The translations under genes and the position numbers were made by a program. From assembly GCA_011523685.1 (NCBI GenBank), contig WTGG01000023.1:62001-126000 (forward strand): 64,000 nt of DNA, given 5' to 3'. This DNA comes from Coxiellaceae bacterium (GTDB lineage Bacteria; Pseudomonadota; Gammaproteobacteria; Coxiellales; Coxiellaceae). The notes under the pieces were generated by a model, which was not told the origin of the DNA, did no database searches, and worked only from the letters and a program-made list of their open reading frames with translations. Below, piece after piece: positions 17,987 to 28,360 of this stretch (positions within the stretch are counted from its first letter, which is position 1; each line of letters starts with the position of its first letter).

Positions 17987-19075
17987 ATGCCGACTAAAAA
18001 GCCATCAGAGACATCAAAGGCTCGCGCAAAAAAACTGATCAAAAAAAAGCCTTCTAAAAAAACGATCAAAAAAAAGGTTGTAAAAAAACAAGTCCAAAAA
18101 ACACTCAAAAAGAAAGCAACCTCTAAGAAAAAGGTCGCCGTAAAAAAAATATCCAAAAAGAAAGTAGCAAAAAAGAAGCCTAACAAGAAAAAAACTCCTA
18201 TCAAGAAATCGGCTAAGAAAAAAGTTGTGAGAAAAAAGCCTGCTAAAAAACTAGTCAAAAAGAAGTCGGCTAAACAAGCCAATCCGAAAACTACCGTAAA
18301 AAAGAAGGTTGCCAAAAAAACCTCTAAGAAAAAAGTAGTCAAAAAGAAGGCCTCTGCAAAAAAAAGCTCTCAAAAAAGAATTACTAAAACGTCTTTAACA
18401 ACATCCCACCCAAAAAAGACAACCAAGCAAACAACCACACAAAAAACAACCACTGTAAAAAAAACATCTCTCAAAAAAATCAAAAAAATTGATGATCACA
18501 GTAAACAAAAAGCAACATCTCAGGTATCATTAGAGACTTATCAATCACAACCATCCATAGAGAAACCACGCATGATTCCCGAGGACATTCACCCACCAAC
18601 AATGCCTGTTGATACGTCACCTGCTGAGTTCACCAATCCTGAAGATCTACGAACTACCGCTGGCGCTGTTGAATTTACGCCATACGAAACCCAATCAAAT
18701 GAAGAGTATATGAATGAACAACAAAAAGAACATTTTCATAACATACTCACGAAATGGAAAAATCAACTCATGTCTGAAGTTGATAGCACTGTTGGCCATA
18801 TGAAACAGGAAGCCCTATCACTACCTGACCCACTCGATCGAGCTACTCAAGAAGAGGGTTTTAATCTCGAGTTACGCACGCGTGATCGTGAACGTAAGCT
18901 CATTAAGAAAATCGAACAATCACTAGACGACCTAGATAAAGGCGTGTATGGCTATTGTGAAGAATGCGGTGTTGATATTGGCATACGCCGCTTAGAAGCA
19001 AGACCTACAGCAGATAAATGTATTGACTGCAAAACCTTTTCTGAAATCAGAGAAAGACAAGAAGGTCTATCGTAA
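17987..19075 (+). CDS. dksA: RNA-polymerase-binding factor DksA with a lysine-rich histone-like N-terminal extension
   Basis: Residues from about 232 to 362 match DksA closely: EEYMNEQQKEHF, the coiled-coil tip LPDPLDRA with both acidic residues needed with ppGpp, RDRERKLIKKIE, and a four-Cys zinc finger (CEEC around 324-327, CIDC around 345-348). Before it lies an extension of about 230 residues. The first 165 or so are dominated by Lys with Thr, Ser, Ala and Val, resembling histone H1-like bacterial tails, followed by a Pro/Thr/Glu linker. E. coli DksA has 151 aa. Lys/Ala-rich DksA extensions are known in Xanthomonas. AAAGGAGG precedes the ATG. Confidence 0.92.
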   Translation: MPTKKPSETSKARAKKLIKKKPSKKTIKKKVVKKQVQKTLKKKATSKKKVAVKKISKKKVAKKKPNKKKTPIKKSAKKKVVRKKPAKKLVKKKSAKQANPKTTVKKKVAKKTSKKKVVKKKASAKKSSQKRITKTSLTTSHPKKTTKQTTTQKTTTVKKTSLKKIKKIDDHSKQKATSQVSLETYQSQPSIEKPRMIPEDIHPPTMPVDTSPAEFTNPEDLRTTAGAVEFTPYETQSNEEYMNEQQKEHFHNILTKWKNQLMSEVDSTVGHMKQEALSLPDPLDRATQEEGFNLELRTRDRERKLIKKIEQSLDDLDKGVYGYCEECGVDIGIRRLEARPTADKCIDCKTFSEIRERQEGLS

Positions 19076-19080
19076 CTATC

Positions 19081-19434
19081 GTGGATACCCTATTTATCCA
19101 TCAACTCAAAATCACTACGCTCATCGGGATAAATCCCGATGAGCGCATTCATCCACAAACACTGCATATGAATATTGCCATGCAATACGATGTTTCAGAT
19201 GCTGCACAGGCCGATGACATCAAACATGCCGTTAACTATGCCAATGTAACTCTTGCGCTAGAACATCTTACCGCTACCACACAGTTTAATCTTATAGAAA
19301 CCTTGGCTGAGCGTGCGTGTGAAACGCTACTTAGTCAGTTTTCTATACATTTAGTCACACTAACCATTTGTAAGAAACCAGCAGACATGCCCAGTGTTGA
19401 TCATGTTGGTATAACTCTGACCCGACCATCATAA
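19081..19434 (+). CDS. folB: Dihydroneopterin aldolase
   Basis: Cleaves dihydroneopterin to 6-hydroxymethyl-dihydropterin and glycolaldehyde in folate synthesis. The family patterns INPDERIHPQTLHMNI, HAVNYANV, NLIETLAERA and the closing KKPADMPSVDHVGITLTR are all present. The length is 117 aa and the start is GTG at 19081, 5 bases after the dksA stop. folK usually follows folB; here a MidA-like gene does. Confidence 0.93.
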   Translation: MDTLFIHQLKITTLIGINPDERIHPQTLHMNIAMQYDVSDAAQADDIKHAVNYANVTLALEHLTATTQFNLIETLAERACETLLSQFSIHLVTLTICKKPADMPSVDHVGITLTRPS

Positions 19435-19439
19435 TCATC

Positions 19440-20588
19440 ATGACCTCAAAACAAACACTTCCAGAACCATCTGCTGATGCACAAGCACACTCCCAACGTG
19501 TGCATAAACACATTTGCCGACTGATAGATACACATGGACCACTGACCTTTCACGACTACATGCAAGCAGCACTCTACTCACCAGGCCTAGGCTACTACAG
19601 CGCGGGATCAACTAAGTTTGGACCAGCTGGCGATTTCACAACAGCCCCTGAATTGTCCCCACTTTTTGGACGCTCTATTGCTAAACAATGCGTAGAAGTT
19701 TTTCATACCATGAACTCACCGACCATACTCGAATTAGGTGCGGGATCAGGGGCACTCGCTATCTCCTTACTTCAGGAATTACAAGGGTGTAATCAGTTGC
19801 CAGATCATTACTACATCTTGGATGTCAGCGCTGACTGCCGACAACGGCAACAACATCGCTTTCAACAACAAGCGCCTGAGCTATTATCACGAGTTACATG
19901 GCTGGATCGACTCCCAGAGAAACCCATCCAAGGTGTTATTCTAGCTAATGAAGTCCTTGATGCGATGCCTGTGCATAAATTTCGTTACACGCCTAATCAA
20001 CTAGACGAGTACTATGTCACGCACCACCAGGACGCATTAACATGGGAAATACTACCCTGCAAAAATACAGTACTGAATCAAGCCGTTGACAACCTAGATA
20101 TTCAAAGCAACCAACCCTATCATTCTGAAATTAATCTAGCACTACCTAGCTGGATAAAACACCTCAGCCAATGCTTATCTCAAGGATTAATATTACTCAT
20201 TGATTATGGCTTTCCTCGACGAGAATTCTATTTCCCAGAACGCCACATGGGAACACTCATGTGTCACTACCAACATCGAGCACATGATAACCCTTTAGTT
20301 TTTCCAGGCATACAAGATATCACCGCACATGTTGACTTTACTGCTGTAGCGGAAGCTGCATTTGATAATGGCCTAACGGTTGCTGGCTACACTCATCAGG
20401 CTGCCTTTTTAGCGAGCTGTGGTATTCACGACCTTATTCAACAAGAATCATCAAATAACACATCTAATATTCACACACTACTGCACCCAAGCGAAATGGG
20501 AGAATTATTCAAATGTATTGCTCTCACTCGCCAAATAGATCACCCTCTCTTAGGCTTTCAACTACTCAATCAAATAGAGCGCTTATGA
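19440..20588 (+). CDS. MidA/NDUFAF7-family class I SAM-dependent methyltransferase
   Basis: A 382-aa protein with the family N-terminus GPLTFHDYMQAALYSPGLGY, FGPAGDFTTAPELSPLFG, and the SAM-binding LELGAGSGALAISLL at about residues 97-111, then ILANEVLDAMPVHKF. The eukaryotic homologue NDUFAF7 methylates an arginine in a complex I subunit. The bacterial substrate is less certain, so I leave the target open. It lies 5 bases after folB and is the last gene of this plus-strand run. Confidence 0.85.
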   Translation: MTSKQTLPEPSADAQAHSQRVHKHICRLIDTHGPLTFHDYMQAALYSPGLGYYSAGSTKFGPAGDFTTAPELSPLFGRSIAKQCVEVFHTMNSPTILELGAGSGALAISLLQELQGCNQLPDHYYILDVSADCRQRQQHRFQQQAPELLSRVTWLDRLPEKPIQGVILANEVLDAMPVHKFRYTPNQLDEYYVTHHQDALTWEILPCKNTVLNQAVDNLDIQSNQPYHSEINLALPSWIKHLSQCLSQGLILLIDYGFPRREFYFPERHMGTLMCHYQHRAHDNPLVFPGIQDITAHVDFTAVAEAAFDNGLTVAGYTHQAAFLASCGIHDLIQQESSNNTSNIHTLLHPSEMGELFKCIALTRQIDHPLLGFQLLNQIERL

Positions 20589-20639
20589 ATAATATCGAAC
20601 TGTAAAGGCTGAATAAGCTCTTACTCTAGAGGCCTTCTA

Positions 20640-23069
20640 CTAATTAACCACCCGAGTTAACTCTTCATCAAACTCATCAACCTGAATCGCTTCCCAACGC
20701 AATGCTTCAGCAGCATGTATCTGTTGAGCTTCTTCTTCAGAAATATAATTCGATAGGACTGCTGCATCGATTTGTTCTTTATACGTTAATAAAGAGTTAA
20801 TAGCTCCCGACTTTATCGCCTCACGAATACGCTTTTTCATTGGAGCTATGTCAATAACTGCACGACGCACCTTCTCCATCTTGGCATATTCATCATCCTC
20901 AGAAAAACCAAAATAATTGACAAATCGATCACGTAAAGCATTATCTCCTTCCATTACATCAACCACTCGCGAACCCAGTTTATCACTGGGTTTAGAATAT
21001 GATGGCCCATACGGAAAACATAGCCCACGCATGACACCACCTAAACCACGCACAGGAAAGTTATGATAGAGATCATAAAGAGCCTCTTGCGCGTGAAATA
21101 AACTGTACTGTAATGCCCACTCTGCCAAAGGTCTTTCTACTGCTTGCGAACCATGGTGTTCAAAATATTTTAAAGTTGCGCTAGCCATATACAAGTAACT
21201 CATAACATCACCTAAACGCGCAGATAAACGTTCTTTTCGCTTAAGCGATCCACCTAAAACCATCATGGAGACTTCTGCACTAAATGCAAAAGCACTACTT
21301 AATCGAGAAATTGCACGATAATAAGAAGATAATTGACCCGATGGTGCTTTTACCCAACGTCCCCGGGTTAAGCCTCGCCAAAAAGCGCGCACTGTGTTAC
21401 TCAGCAAGTAACCGACATGGCCATAAATCACTTGATCGAGTGCCTTCATCGCCATTTTACGATCATCCATAGCACCAATTTCAATTTCACGAAATGCATA
21501 AGGATGGCAGCGCATTGAACCTTGACCAAAAATAATCAAATTTCGAGTTAAAATATTTGCACCTTCCACTGTGATACTAATAGGAACGCTATCATAAAGA
21601 GGGCTCAAATAATTTCTTGGGCCGTCTTGCAGACCTCGACCGCCATGAATATCAACAGCATGATTAACAGCAATACGCGCATTTTCAGTCAGATGATACT
21701 TACTAATCGCTGAAGCAACCGAAGGTTTTAATCCTGAATCCACTGCTGCAATAGTCAACTGCAAGGTTGAGTCTGCTAAATAAGCTAACCCACCAATCTC
21801 AGCCATAGCTTCTTGAACACCTTCAAATTTACTCAATGGCACATTAAATTGTTCCCTAACACTCGCATAAGCACTCGTAGTTAAATAACTTAAAAGTGTT
21901 TGGGTCGTTCCAAGCGTTGGCAATGAAATAGCTCGACCAATAGCCAAGCAATCATTCAACATTTTCCAACCTTCACCAATACGCGCTTGTCCACCAATAA
22001 TCCAATCCAGAGGGATAAAAATATCTTCACCACGAATCGGGCCATTGTACCAAGGCGCACCGTGAGGCCAATGACGACGACCGATCTCAACACCTGGATG
22101 GTCTGCTGGTAATAAGCAACACGTAATACCTAAATCCTCTTGATCACCTAATAACTGATCAGGATCTCTAACACGGACAGCCAGACCAATCACGGTAGCA
22201 ATTGGCGCTAAAGTAATATATCGCTTAAAAAAGGTTAGTCGCAACCCAAGAACCCGCTTTCCTTCCCAATCATCTTCACAAACAATTCCTTGATCTGGCG
22301 TATTAGCAGCATCACTCCCTGCTAAAGGTCCAGTCAGACCAAAGCAAGGCAGCTCAGATCCATCGGCTAATTTTGGTAAATAATAGGATTTTTGTTCTTC
22401 TGTACCATAATGTGTAATTAGTTCGCCTGGGCCTAGTGAGTTACATACCATCACAACCGTTGCAGCTAAGGCACTTTGTGCGTTAACACGCATATTAATA
22501 CAGGAATTAGCTTGCGATGAAAAAGCCTTGCCTTGATATTCCTTTGCAATATGTAACCCTAAAAAACCGTGTGAGCGAATATACCTCAATACATCATCTG
22601 GAATTTTCTTATCTGTATAATCTATTTTCCACGAATCTAACTGCTGACATAATGCCGTGGTCTCATTATCAACAAATGATTGCTCCTCTTCCGTTAATTG
22701 GCTCAACTCAATTTTCTTAAACTCAGACCAATTAGGATTACCTTGAAATAAATCTTTTTCCCACCACGGATCACCCGCTTCTAAAGCCTCACGTTCGGTA
22801 TTAGACATCGTGAGTGTTTGTTGTTGAAAAATATTATAGAGTGGTGCTGTCACAAAACGCTTTCGAACCCATGGCACATGCAAACAAATAATCGTAACGC
22901 CATACAGCAATCCGATGATACTTAATGCAACAGGAGACCCTAATCCAATATAAAACCCAGCAAACAGCAGCAAGCCAGTAATTAACGACCACATCCATAA
23001 TTTAGGATAGCTAGCCACCACAACCATAGACGCGATCAAAAAAAAGCACAACGTGAGCGTGAACAACAT
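20640..23069 (-). CDS. fadE: Acyl-CoA dehydrogenase FadE
   Basis: The large, membrane-associated acyl-CoA dehydrogenase for the first oxidation step of fatty acid beta-oxidation. The N-terminus has hydrophobic segments at residues 1-65. The dehydrogenase core follows with CFGLTGPLAGSDAANTPDQG and a substrate/FAD region, then the C-terminal extension typical of FadE. At 809 aa it is close to E. coli FadE (814). It is a single gene with its own upstream gap; no other beta-oxidation genes are in the window. Confidence 0.92.
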   Translation of the reverse strand: MLFTLTLCFFLIASMVVVASYPKLWMWSLITGLLLFAGFYIGLGSPVALSIIGLLYGVTIICLHVPWVRKRFVTAPLYNIFQQQTLTMSNTEREALEAGDPWWEKDLFQGNPNWSEFKKIELSQLTEEEQSFVDNETTALCQQLDSWKIDYTDKKIPDDVLRYIRSHGFLGLHIAKEYQGKAFSSQANSCINMRVNAQSALAATVVMVCNSLGPGELITHYGTEEQKSYYLPKLADGSELPCFGLTGPLAGSDAANTPDQGIVCEDDWEGKRVLGLRLTFFKRYITLAPIATVIGLAVRVRDPDQLLGDQEDLGITCCLLPADHPGVEIGRRHWPHGAPWYNGPIRGEDIFIPLDWIIGGQARIGEGWKMLNDCLAIGRAISLPTLGTTQTLLSYLTTSAYASVREQFNVPLSKFEGVQEAMAEIGGLAYLADSTLQLTIAAVDSGLKPSVASAISKYHLTENARIAVNHAVDIHGGRGLQDGPRNYLSPLYDSVPISITVEGANILTRNLIIFGQGSMRCHPYAFREIEIGAMDDRKMAMKALDQVIYGHVGYLLSNTVRAFWRGLTRGRWVKAPSGQLSSYYRAISRLSSAFAFSAEVSMMVLGGSLKRKERLSARLGDVMSYLYMASATLKYFEHHGSQAVERPLAEWALQYSLFHAQEALYDLYHNFPVRGLGGVMRGLCFPYGPSYSKPSDKLGSRVVDVMEGDNALRDRFVNYFGFSEDDEYAKMEKVRRAVIDIAPMKKRIREAIKSGAINSLLTYKEQIDAAVLSNYISEEEAQQIHAAEALRWEAIQVDEFDEELTRVVN

Positions 23070-23160
23070 AGCGAAACCTCATTCCTTGAAAGTGTTCGCT
23101 AGTTTAACATAGGTAAAAGGATTGGGAAAAGAGCCCGCCCCTCGTTGAATCCACCATTAA

Positions 23161-24615
23161 TTATTGAGCAGGGACTTGTAAAATTTTCATAGTATTAGTA
23201 CCACCTTCTATACCAGCAACATCGCCTTTGGTTAATAGAACAGTATCACCTTCGTCTAAGGGCACAAACTCTAAAAATCGTTTTAGTGCTGCATGATTGA
23301 CAGAGTGTATGGTCTTATAATCAAACGCATTAAAAAATACTGGAGTGACCCCTCTAAATAAAGTCATTTTACGTAAGGTTTTCAGTGAGTGACTAAACCC
23401 ATAGATAGGAATGGCCGTACGGATTCTAGACATAATCAAGGGTGTTTTTCCTGACGCACTCATTGCAATAATTGCTTTGGTATCTAAATGATTTGCTGTA
23501 TACATAGCTGCCATAGCAATAGCTTCATCAATGAACTCAAAATTTAGCTCAACACGATGCCCAGAAATATGACTACCTGGCTGTTTTTCAACGCGCTGAC
23601 AAACTCGACTCATCATTTCAACAGCTTCTACAGGAAAAGATCCTGCTGCTGTTTCTGCAGACAGCATCACGGCATCGACATTATCTAATACTGCATTAGC
23701 CACATCGGACACTTCTGCACGTGTTGGCACACGACAATGAATCATTGACTCCATCATTTGTGTAGCCACAATCACTGGTCGATCCAATGAACGAGCATGA
23801 TGGATAATGGCCTTTTGAACTAAAGGTACCTCTGCATCACCAATCTCAACAGCTAAATCTCCGCGGGCCACCATAACACCATCACTCGCTATGACAATAT
23901 TTTCAATTTCATCAATCGCTTCAGCACGTTCAATTTTAGCTATCACGCCTGGCTCTTCTTCAACACCGACTTGTCGAATTAACGCTTTTGCCTCTAAAAT
24001 ATCTTCTGCATTTCTAGGAAATGAAATGGCGATATAGCCGACGTTTTGCTTCACCGCAAAGTCTAAATCTTCACGATCTTTATCAGTTAATGCCTTAGCA
24101 GATAGACCACCACCTTGTCGATTAATGCCTTTATGATTAGACAATAAACCACCAGCCACAACATCACAGTGAATCTTTGCTCCGTCTACTTTGACGACTG
24201 TCATGGATATTTGACCATCATTCAGTAGTAACACATCATTAGCTGCAACATCGCTGGGAAGATCCTTATAGTCAATACCCACAGAATGCTGGTCACCTGA
24301 GTTTTCATCTTGCTCTGCATCTAAAATAAAGCGATCGCCTGTTTTGAGCTCTATTGGTCCATCCGCAAAATTAGCAACACGAATTTTAGGTCCTTGCAGA
24401 TCAGCTATAATCCCTACATAGATATTCATCGCTTTTGCGACTTGACGAACCCAGTTAATTCTTTGTAATTGTTCTTCATGTGTTCCATGAGAAAAATTTA
24501 GTCGCACAACATTGACACCAGCCTTAAATAAAGCCTCTAATTTTTCAGGTGAATCTGTTGAGGGTCCAAGCGTTGCAACAATCTTAGTACGGCGTTCATT
24601 AACAATATTATTCAT
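23161..24615 (-). CDS. pyk: Pyruvate kinase
   Basis: Makes pyruvate and ATP from phosphoenolpyruvate and ADP. RRTKIVATLGPS, VVRLNFSHG (about 34-42), VIAKIERAEA with the catalytic Lys, and MVARGDLAVEIG are present, followed by the mobile lid and the allosteric C-domain. The length is 484 aa. The start overlaps the pgk stop by 8 bases, so the two glycolytic genes form an operon without gapA or fba. Confidence 0.95.
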   Translation of the reverse strand: MNNIVNERRTKIVATLGPSTDSPEKLEALFKAGVNVVRLNFSHGTHEEQLQRINWVRQVAKAMNIYVGIIADLQGPKIRVANFADGPIELKTGDRFILDAEQDENSGDQHSVGIDYKDLPSDVAANDVLLLNDGQISMTVVKVDGAKIHCDVVAGGLLSNHKGINRQGGGLSAKALTDKDREDLDFAVKQNVGYIAISFPRNAEDILEAKALIRQVGVEEEPGVIAKIERAEAIDEIENIVIASDGVMVARGDLAVEIGDAEVPLVQKAIIHHARSLDRPVIVATQMMESMIHCRVPTRAEVSDVANAVLDNVDAVMLSAETAAGSFPVEAVEMMSRVCQRVEKQPGSHISGHRVELNFEFIDEAIAMAAMYTANHLDTKAIIAMSASGKTPLIMSRIRTAIPIYGFSHSLKTLRKMTLFRGVTPVFFNAFDYKTIHSVNHAALKRFLEFVPLDEGDTVLLTKGDVAGIEGGTNTMKILQVPAQ

Positions 24616-25792
24616 TGGTTTTTACCTGCTGTTTTAAACTTTGAATAGCTGGCAATACTTTCCCCTCAATATATTCGAGAAAAGCACCACCGCCTGTTGA
24701 AATATAAGACATTTGATCCTGTAAATTAAACTGATCCAGTGCAGCTAAAGTATCGCCTCCACCTGCTAATGAATAGGCAGAACTGTTAGCAATGGCTTTA
24801 CCTAAGGCTTGTGTACCACCAGAAAATGCCGGGAACTCAAACACACCAACAGGACCATTCCATAAAATAGTTTTAGCGTCTCGCATCTGTTGCTCGTAAG
24901 TAGCAGCAGTTAATGGGCCTACGTCCAACACTTGATCATTATCATCAATCTCATCCAGTGATTTAATGGTTGCCTGAGCATCTGGTGAGAATGACGTTGC
25001 CACCGAAACATCCAACGGCAAGGGAATACTCACACCTTGCTCTTTGGCTTTTTCCATAATGTTTTTTGCCGTTTCTAAATAATCAGGCTCATACAGAGAC
25101 GCACCTACATTAACCCCTGACGCCGCTAAAAACGTATTCGCAATACCACCACCCACAATTAATACATCCACCTTATCTAGAAGTGTTTCTAAAACCGTTA
25201 ACTTGGTGGAGACTTTTGAACCACCAACAATCGCTACTAAAGGGCGCTCAGGTGTTTGCATCGCCTGACCAATAGCCTCTAACTCTGACAACAGTAAGGG
25301 TCCAGCGCACGCAACCGGGGCATACTTCGCAACACCTGCTGTCGAAGCTTGTGCTCGATGTGCTGTAGCAAAAGCATCCATAATAAAGACATCGCATAGT
25401 GCTGCCATTTTTCTTGATAAATGTTCCGCATTCTCCATCTCACCAACTTCAAAGCGTACATTTTCACACAACACTACTTCACCTGGCTGAACATCAACAC
25501 CATCAACCCAGTCTCTCGCGTAATGCACCGGACAGGATAATACACCGGACAAATAATCAGCAACGGGTTTCATTGATAAAGCAGCATCAAACTGACCCGA
25601 TTGAGGCCTTCCAATATGAGACATTACGATAACCGCAGCTTGTTGCTCGATCGCATATTGAATTGTGGGTATTGCCGCTCGAATCCTTACATCAGAGGTA
25701 ATTTGACCATTATTCAATGGGACATTTAAGTCTTCTCGAATTAAAACACGCTGATGTTTTAGAGAAACATCATAGATAGAAGGAATGTCCAT
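24608..25792 (-). CDS. pgk: Phosphoglycerate kinase
   Basis: Transfers a phosphoryl group from 1,3-bisphosphoglycerate to ADP. The substrate motif LIREDLNVPLNNG, MSHIGRPQSG and the C-terminal nucleotide motif STGGGAFLEYIEGK are visible. The length is 394 aa (E. coli 387). It is first in the pgk-pyk pair. Confidence 0.96.
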   Translation of the reverse strand: MDIPSIYDVSLKHQRVLIREDLNVPLNNGQITSDVRIRAAIPTIQYAIEQQAAVIVMSHIGRPQSGQFDAALSMKPVADYLSGVLSCPVHYARDWVDGVDVQPGEVVLCENVRFEVGEMENAEHLSRKMAALCDVFIMDAFATAHRAQASTAGVAKYAPVACAGPLLLSELEAIGQAMQTPERPLVAIVGGSKVSTKLTVLETLLDKVDVLIVGGGIANTFLAASGVNVGASLYEPDYLETAKNIMEKAKEQGVSIPLPLDVSVATSFSPDAQATIKSLDEIDDNDQVLDVGPLTAATYEQQMRDAKTILWNGPVGVFEFPAFSGGTQALGKAIANSSAYSLAGGGDTLAALDQFNLQDQMSYISTGGGAFLEYIEGKVLPAIQSLKQQVKTNE

Positions 25793-25860
25793 CGAGGCTA
25801 CCCTGTCTGATGATTGAAGGGCAAAAGCCTACTCCAGTTCAAACACATTCGCAACCGGTG

Positions 25861-26829
25861 TCAAACCACGCTAGGTTCTGATACCTTATCCTGGTGAAAC
25901 CATTGCCAATAATCGGCCAATGCCTCTTCAAGAGAGTGCATTCTGACTGAACACCCAGCTGCACGTAAACGCTGCATATTAGCTTCGGTAAAACTTTGAT
26001 ACGCCCCCTTTAAATGCTCTGGAAATGGAATATAACGACATTCACCACCGTCATTCAATGCTAACAAAGCCTGGGCAATATCATTAAAACTTCGTGACTG
26101 CCCAGTCCCACAATTATAAATACCAGAGACCTGAGACTGCCAACACCATAATACAATGGACACCACATCCTTAACGTAGACAAAATCACGACGCTGCTCA
26201 CCATCGGCATACCCATCACTGCCTTCAAATAGCTGCACTCGACCTTCCCGTTGTAATTGGTTCATCATATGCCAAGGTACAGACGCCATACTACCTTTAT
26301 GCATCTCATTCGGACCAAACACATTAAAATAACGCAACCCAACCACCGGGCTTTGAAAGTTATCCCAACGCTGCTTGACGTAACAGTCAAAGAGCCATTT
26401 AGAGTAGCCATACACATTAAGCGGTTGTTGCGCACATTGATCATCATCTGAAAATGCCGTATCAGCGCCATACACGGCAGCACTCGATGCGTAAATATAA
26501 GGAATCTTGTGCTGGGTTGCATAATGCAACAACGCCTTAGAGTAATCGTAATTATTTTTCATCATGTATCGGCCATCCCACTCCGTCGTGGTCGAGCATG
26601 CTCCTTGATGAAAAATCACCTCAATAGGTTCATCAAAATCATCGGCTAATATTCGTTCAAGAAAATCATCTTTATCCATGTAATCTGCATAATGCGCCGC
26701 TGCAAGATTACGGAACTGATGGCCATTAGTCAGATCATCGACGGCTATAATATCCGTTCGACCTAGGGTGTTAAGACCTTGCATCAACTGACACCCAATA
26801 AACCCGGCTGCTCCTGTTACTATGATCAT
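25861..26829 (-). CDS. hldD: ADP-L-glycero-D-manno-heptose-6-epimerase
   Basis: An extended short-chain dehydrogenase that epimerises ADP-heptose at C6 for LPS inner core. NADP-binding GAAGFIG is at residues 6-12, ASSAAVYG follows, and the catalytic pair is Tyr140/Lys144 in YGYSK, the same numbering as in E. coli. I chose the ATG at 26829 (322 aa): it overlaps the hldE stop as ATGA and gives MIIVTGAAGFIG. It is cotranscribed with hldE. Confidence 0.95.
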   Translation of the reverse strand: MIIVTGAAGFIGCQLMQGLNTLGRTDIIAVDDLTNGHQFRNLAAAHYADYMDKDDFLERILADDFDEPIEVIFHQGACSTTTEWDGRYMMKNNYDYSKALLHYATQHKIPYIYASSAAVYGADTAFSDDDQCAQQPLNVYGYSKWLFDCYVKQRWDNFQSPVVGLRYFNVFGPNEMHKGSMASVPWHMMNQLQREGRVQLFEGSDGYADGEQRRDFVYVKDVVSIVLWCWQSQVSGIYNCGTGQSRSFNDIAQALLALNDGGECRYIPFPEHLKGAYQSFTEANMQRLRAAGCSVRMHSLEEALADYWQWFHQDKVSEPSVV

Positions 26830-28253
26830 GACACACACTCCTCTGCTTGAATTTTTTCAATAACACGAGTGGTTGAGCATTGAGGCACTAAAGGTATCGT
26901 GACCACCTCTCCACCTTGTTGCCAGACAGCTTGCGAACCAGCAATCTGCTCTGGTTGATAATCACCACCTTTCACCAATATATTAGGAGCCAACGCCTCA
27001 ATCAGACGTGCAGGTGTATCTTCAGAAAACGACACCACCCAATCAACACATTGTAGCGCTGCTAAAACTCGCATCCGTTTTTCAAGGCAATTGATCGGTC
27101 TTGATGCTCCTTTTAAGCGCTGAACAGATGCATCATCATTGACAGCAATCACTAATCGATGCCCTAACGCTTTGGCTTCTTCAAGATATTCAACATGGCC
27201 TGGGTGTAAGATATCAAAACAACCATTGGTCATGACAATCTTTTCCCCAGCCAGTTGTTGATGCTGCACTAATGATAAACACTGCTCTTCAGTCACGCAC
27301 TTAGAAGCTGAACCCGTTTTTGAAAGTGCTAACTGCAACTGATCGACCGACACCGCTGTCGTTCCTACTTGCCCGACCACCCAGCCTGCAGCAACGTTCG
27401 CCAATCGAACCGAATCAGGTAGTGATTGCTTTGCAGCTAAACTCGCAGCAATGGTTGCAATCACTGTATCACCGGCACCCGTCACATCAAAAACAGCCTT
27501 AGCACGCGTTGGAATATGTAACGGTTCACTGCCTTGCATTAATAACAGCATGCCATCTTTACCTAAGGTAATGAGCAACGCTGATAATGTTAATTTTTCT
27601 ATCAGAGCATGTCCTCGCTCAGTCATGACTTCTCTAGATTCACAAACACCAACAACTGCTTCAAATTCCTTTTGGTTCGGCGTAATTAAAGTAGCTCCTT
27701 GATAACGTGTAAAATCCGTACCCTTAGGGTCAACCAATACGGCAACCCCTCGATCACGCGCCTGCTGAATCAATGCCTGAGAATCGGTCACCGCCCCCTT
27801 ACCATAATCTGAAATAACAAGAACATCAGTGCCATCTAATACATCACATAGTGTTGTTTCAATCTGCTGTTGTGCACCTACCGGCAAAGGCTCCTCTACA
27901 TCAACACGCAATAATTGCTGATGCTGACTGAGTACTCGGTGTTTTGTCATGGTTGGAAAGTCAGGCAATGTAATCAGTGAAGCATTCACCCCTTGGCTTT
28001 TCAGTAGATTCGCTAAACATTGCCCATGTCGATCATTACCAATAAAACCCAGTAACTGCGTTGAACAGCCAAGCTCTACCACATTCATAGCCACGTTAGC
28101 TGCACCACCGGCACGATTTTGAGTCTCCTCAACAAGAACAATGGGTACAGGGGCTTCTGGTGATATTCGATGGGTAGCACCATGAGAATAATGATCCAGC
28201 ATCACATCACCCACAATGGTGACACGAGCGTGTTGAAAAGGAGGTAGTATCAT
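26826..28253 (-). CDS. hldE: Bifunctional heptose-7-phosphate kinase / heptose-1-phosphate adenylyltransferase
   Basis: The N-terminal ribokinase-like domain (about 1-315) has GGAANVAMNV and the catalytic GAGDTVIA. The C-terminal cytidylyltransferase-like domain has TNGCFDILHPGHVEYL and KRLKG-type residues. The kinase acts before GmhB and the adenylyltransferase after it. The length is 475 aa (E. coli 477). It is first in hldE-hldD. Confidence 0.95.
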   Translation of the reverse strand: MILPPFQHARVTIVGDVMLDHYSHGATHRISPEAPVPIVLVEETQNRAGGAANVAMNVVELGCSTQLLGFIGNDRHGQCLANLLKSQGVNASLITLPDFPTMTKHRVLSQHQQLLRVDVEEPLPVGAQQQIETTLCDVLDGTDVLVISDYGKGAVTDSQALIQQARDRGVAVLVDPKGTDFTRYQGATLITPNQKEFEAVVGVCESREVMTERGHALIEKLTLSALLITLGKDGMLLLMQGSEPLHIPTRAKAVFDVTGAGDTVIATIAASLAAKQSLPDSVRLANVAAGWVVGQVGTTAVSVDQLQLALSKTGSASKCVTEEQCLSLVQHQQLAGEKIVMTNGCFDILHPGHVEYLEEAKALGHRLVIAVNDDASVQRLKGASRPINCLEKRMRVLAALQCVDWVVSFSEDTPARLIEALAPNILVKGGDYQPEQIAGSQAVWQQGGEVVTIPLVPQCSTTRVIEKIQAEECVS

Positions 28254-28360
28254 AACAAAGCCTGATTATTAACTGATCATACGGCAGCCAACCCAACTGC
28301 CAATGGGGCAACATTATGCCAGTATCATTGGAAGATTTCAAAACAGTTTATGGTTATTTA

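Noticed and set aside
17971-18342. 123-aa Phe/Leu-rich minus-strand frame that looks like a membrane protein
   Set aside because: It is the complement of the Lys-rich dksA coding runs (AAA/AAG read as TTT/CTT), an artefact of composition.
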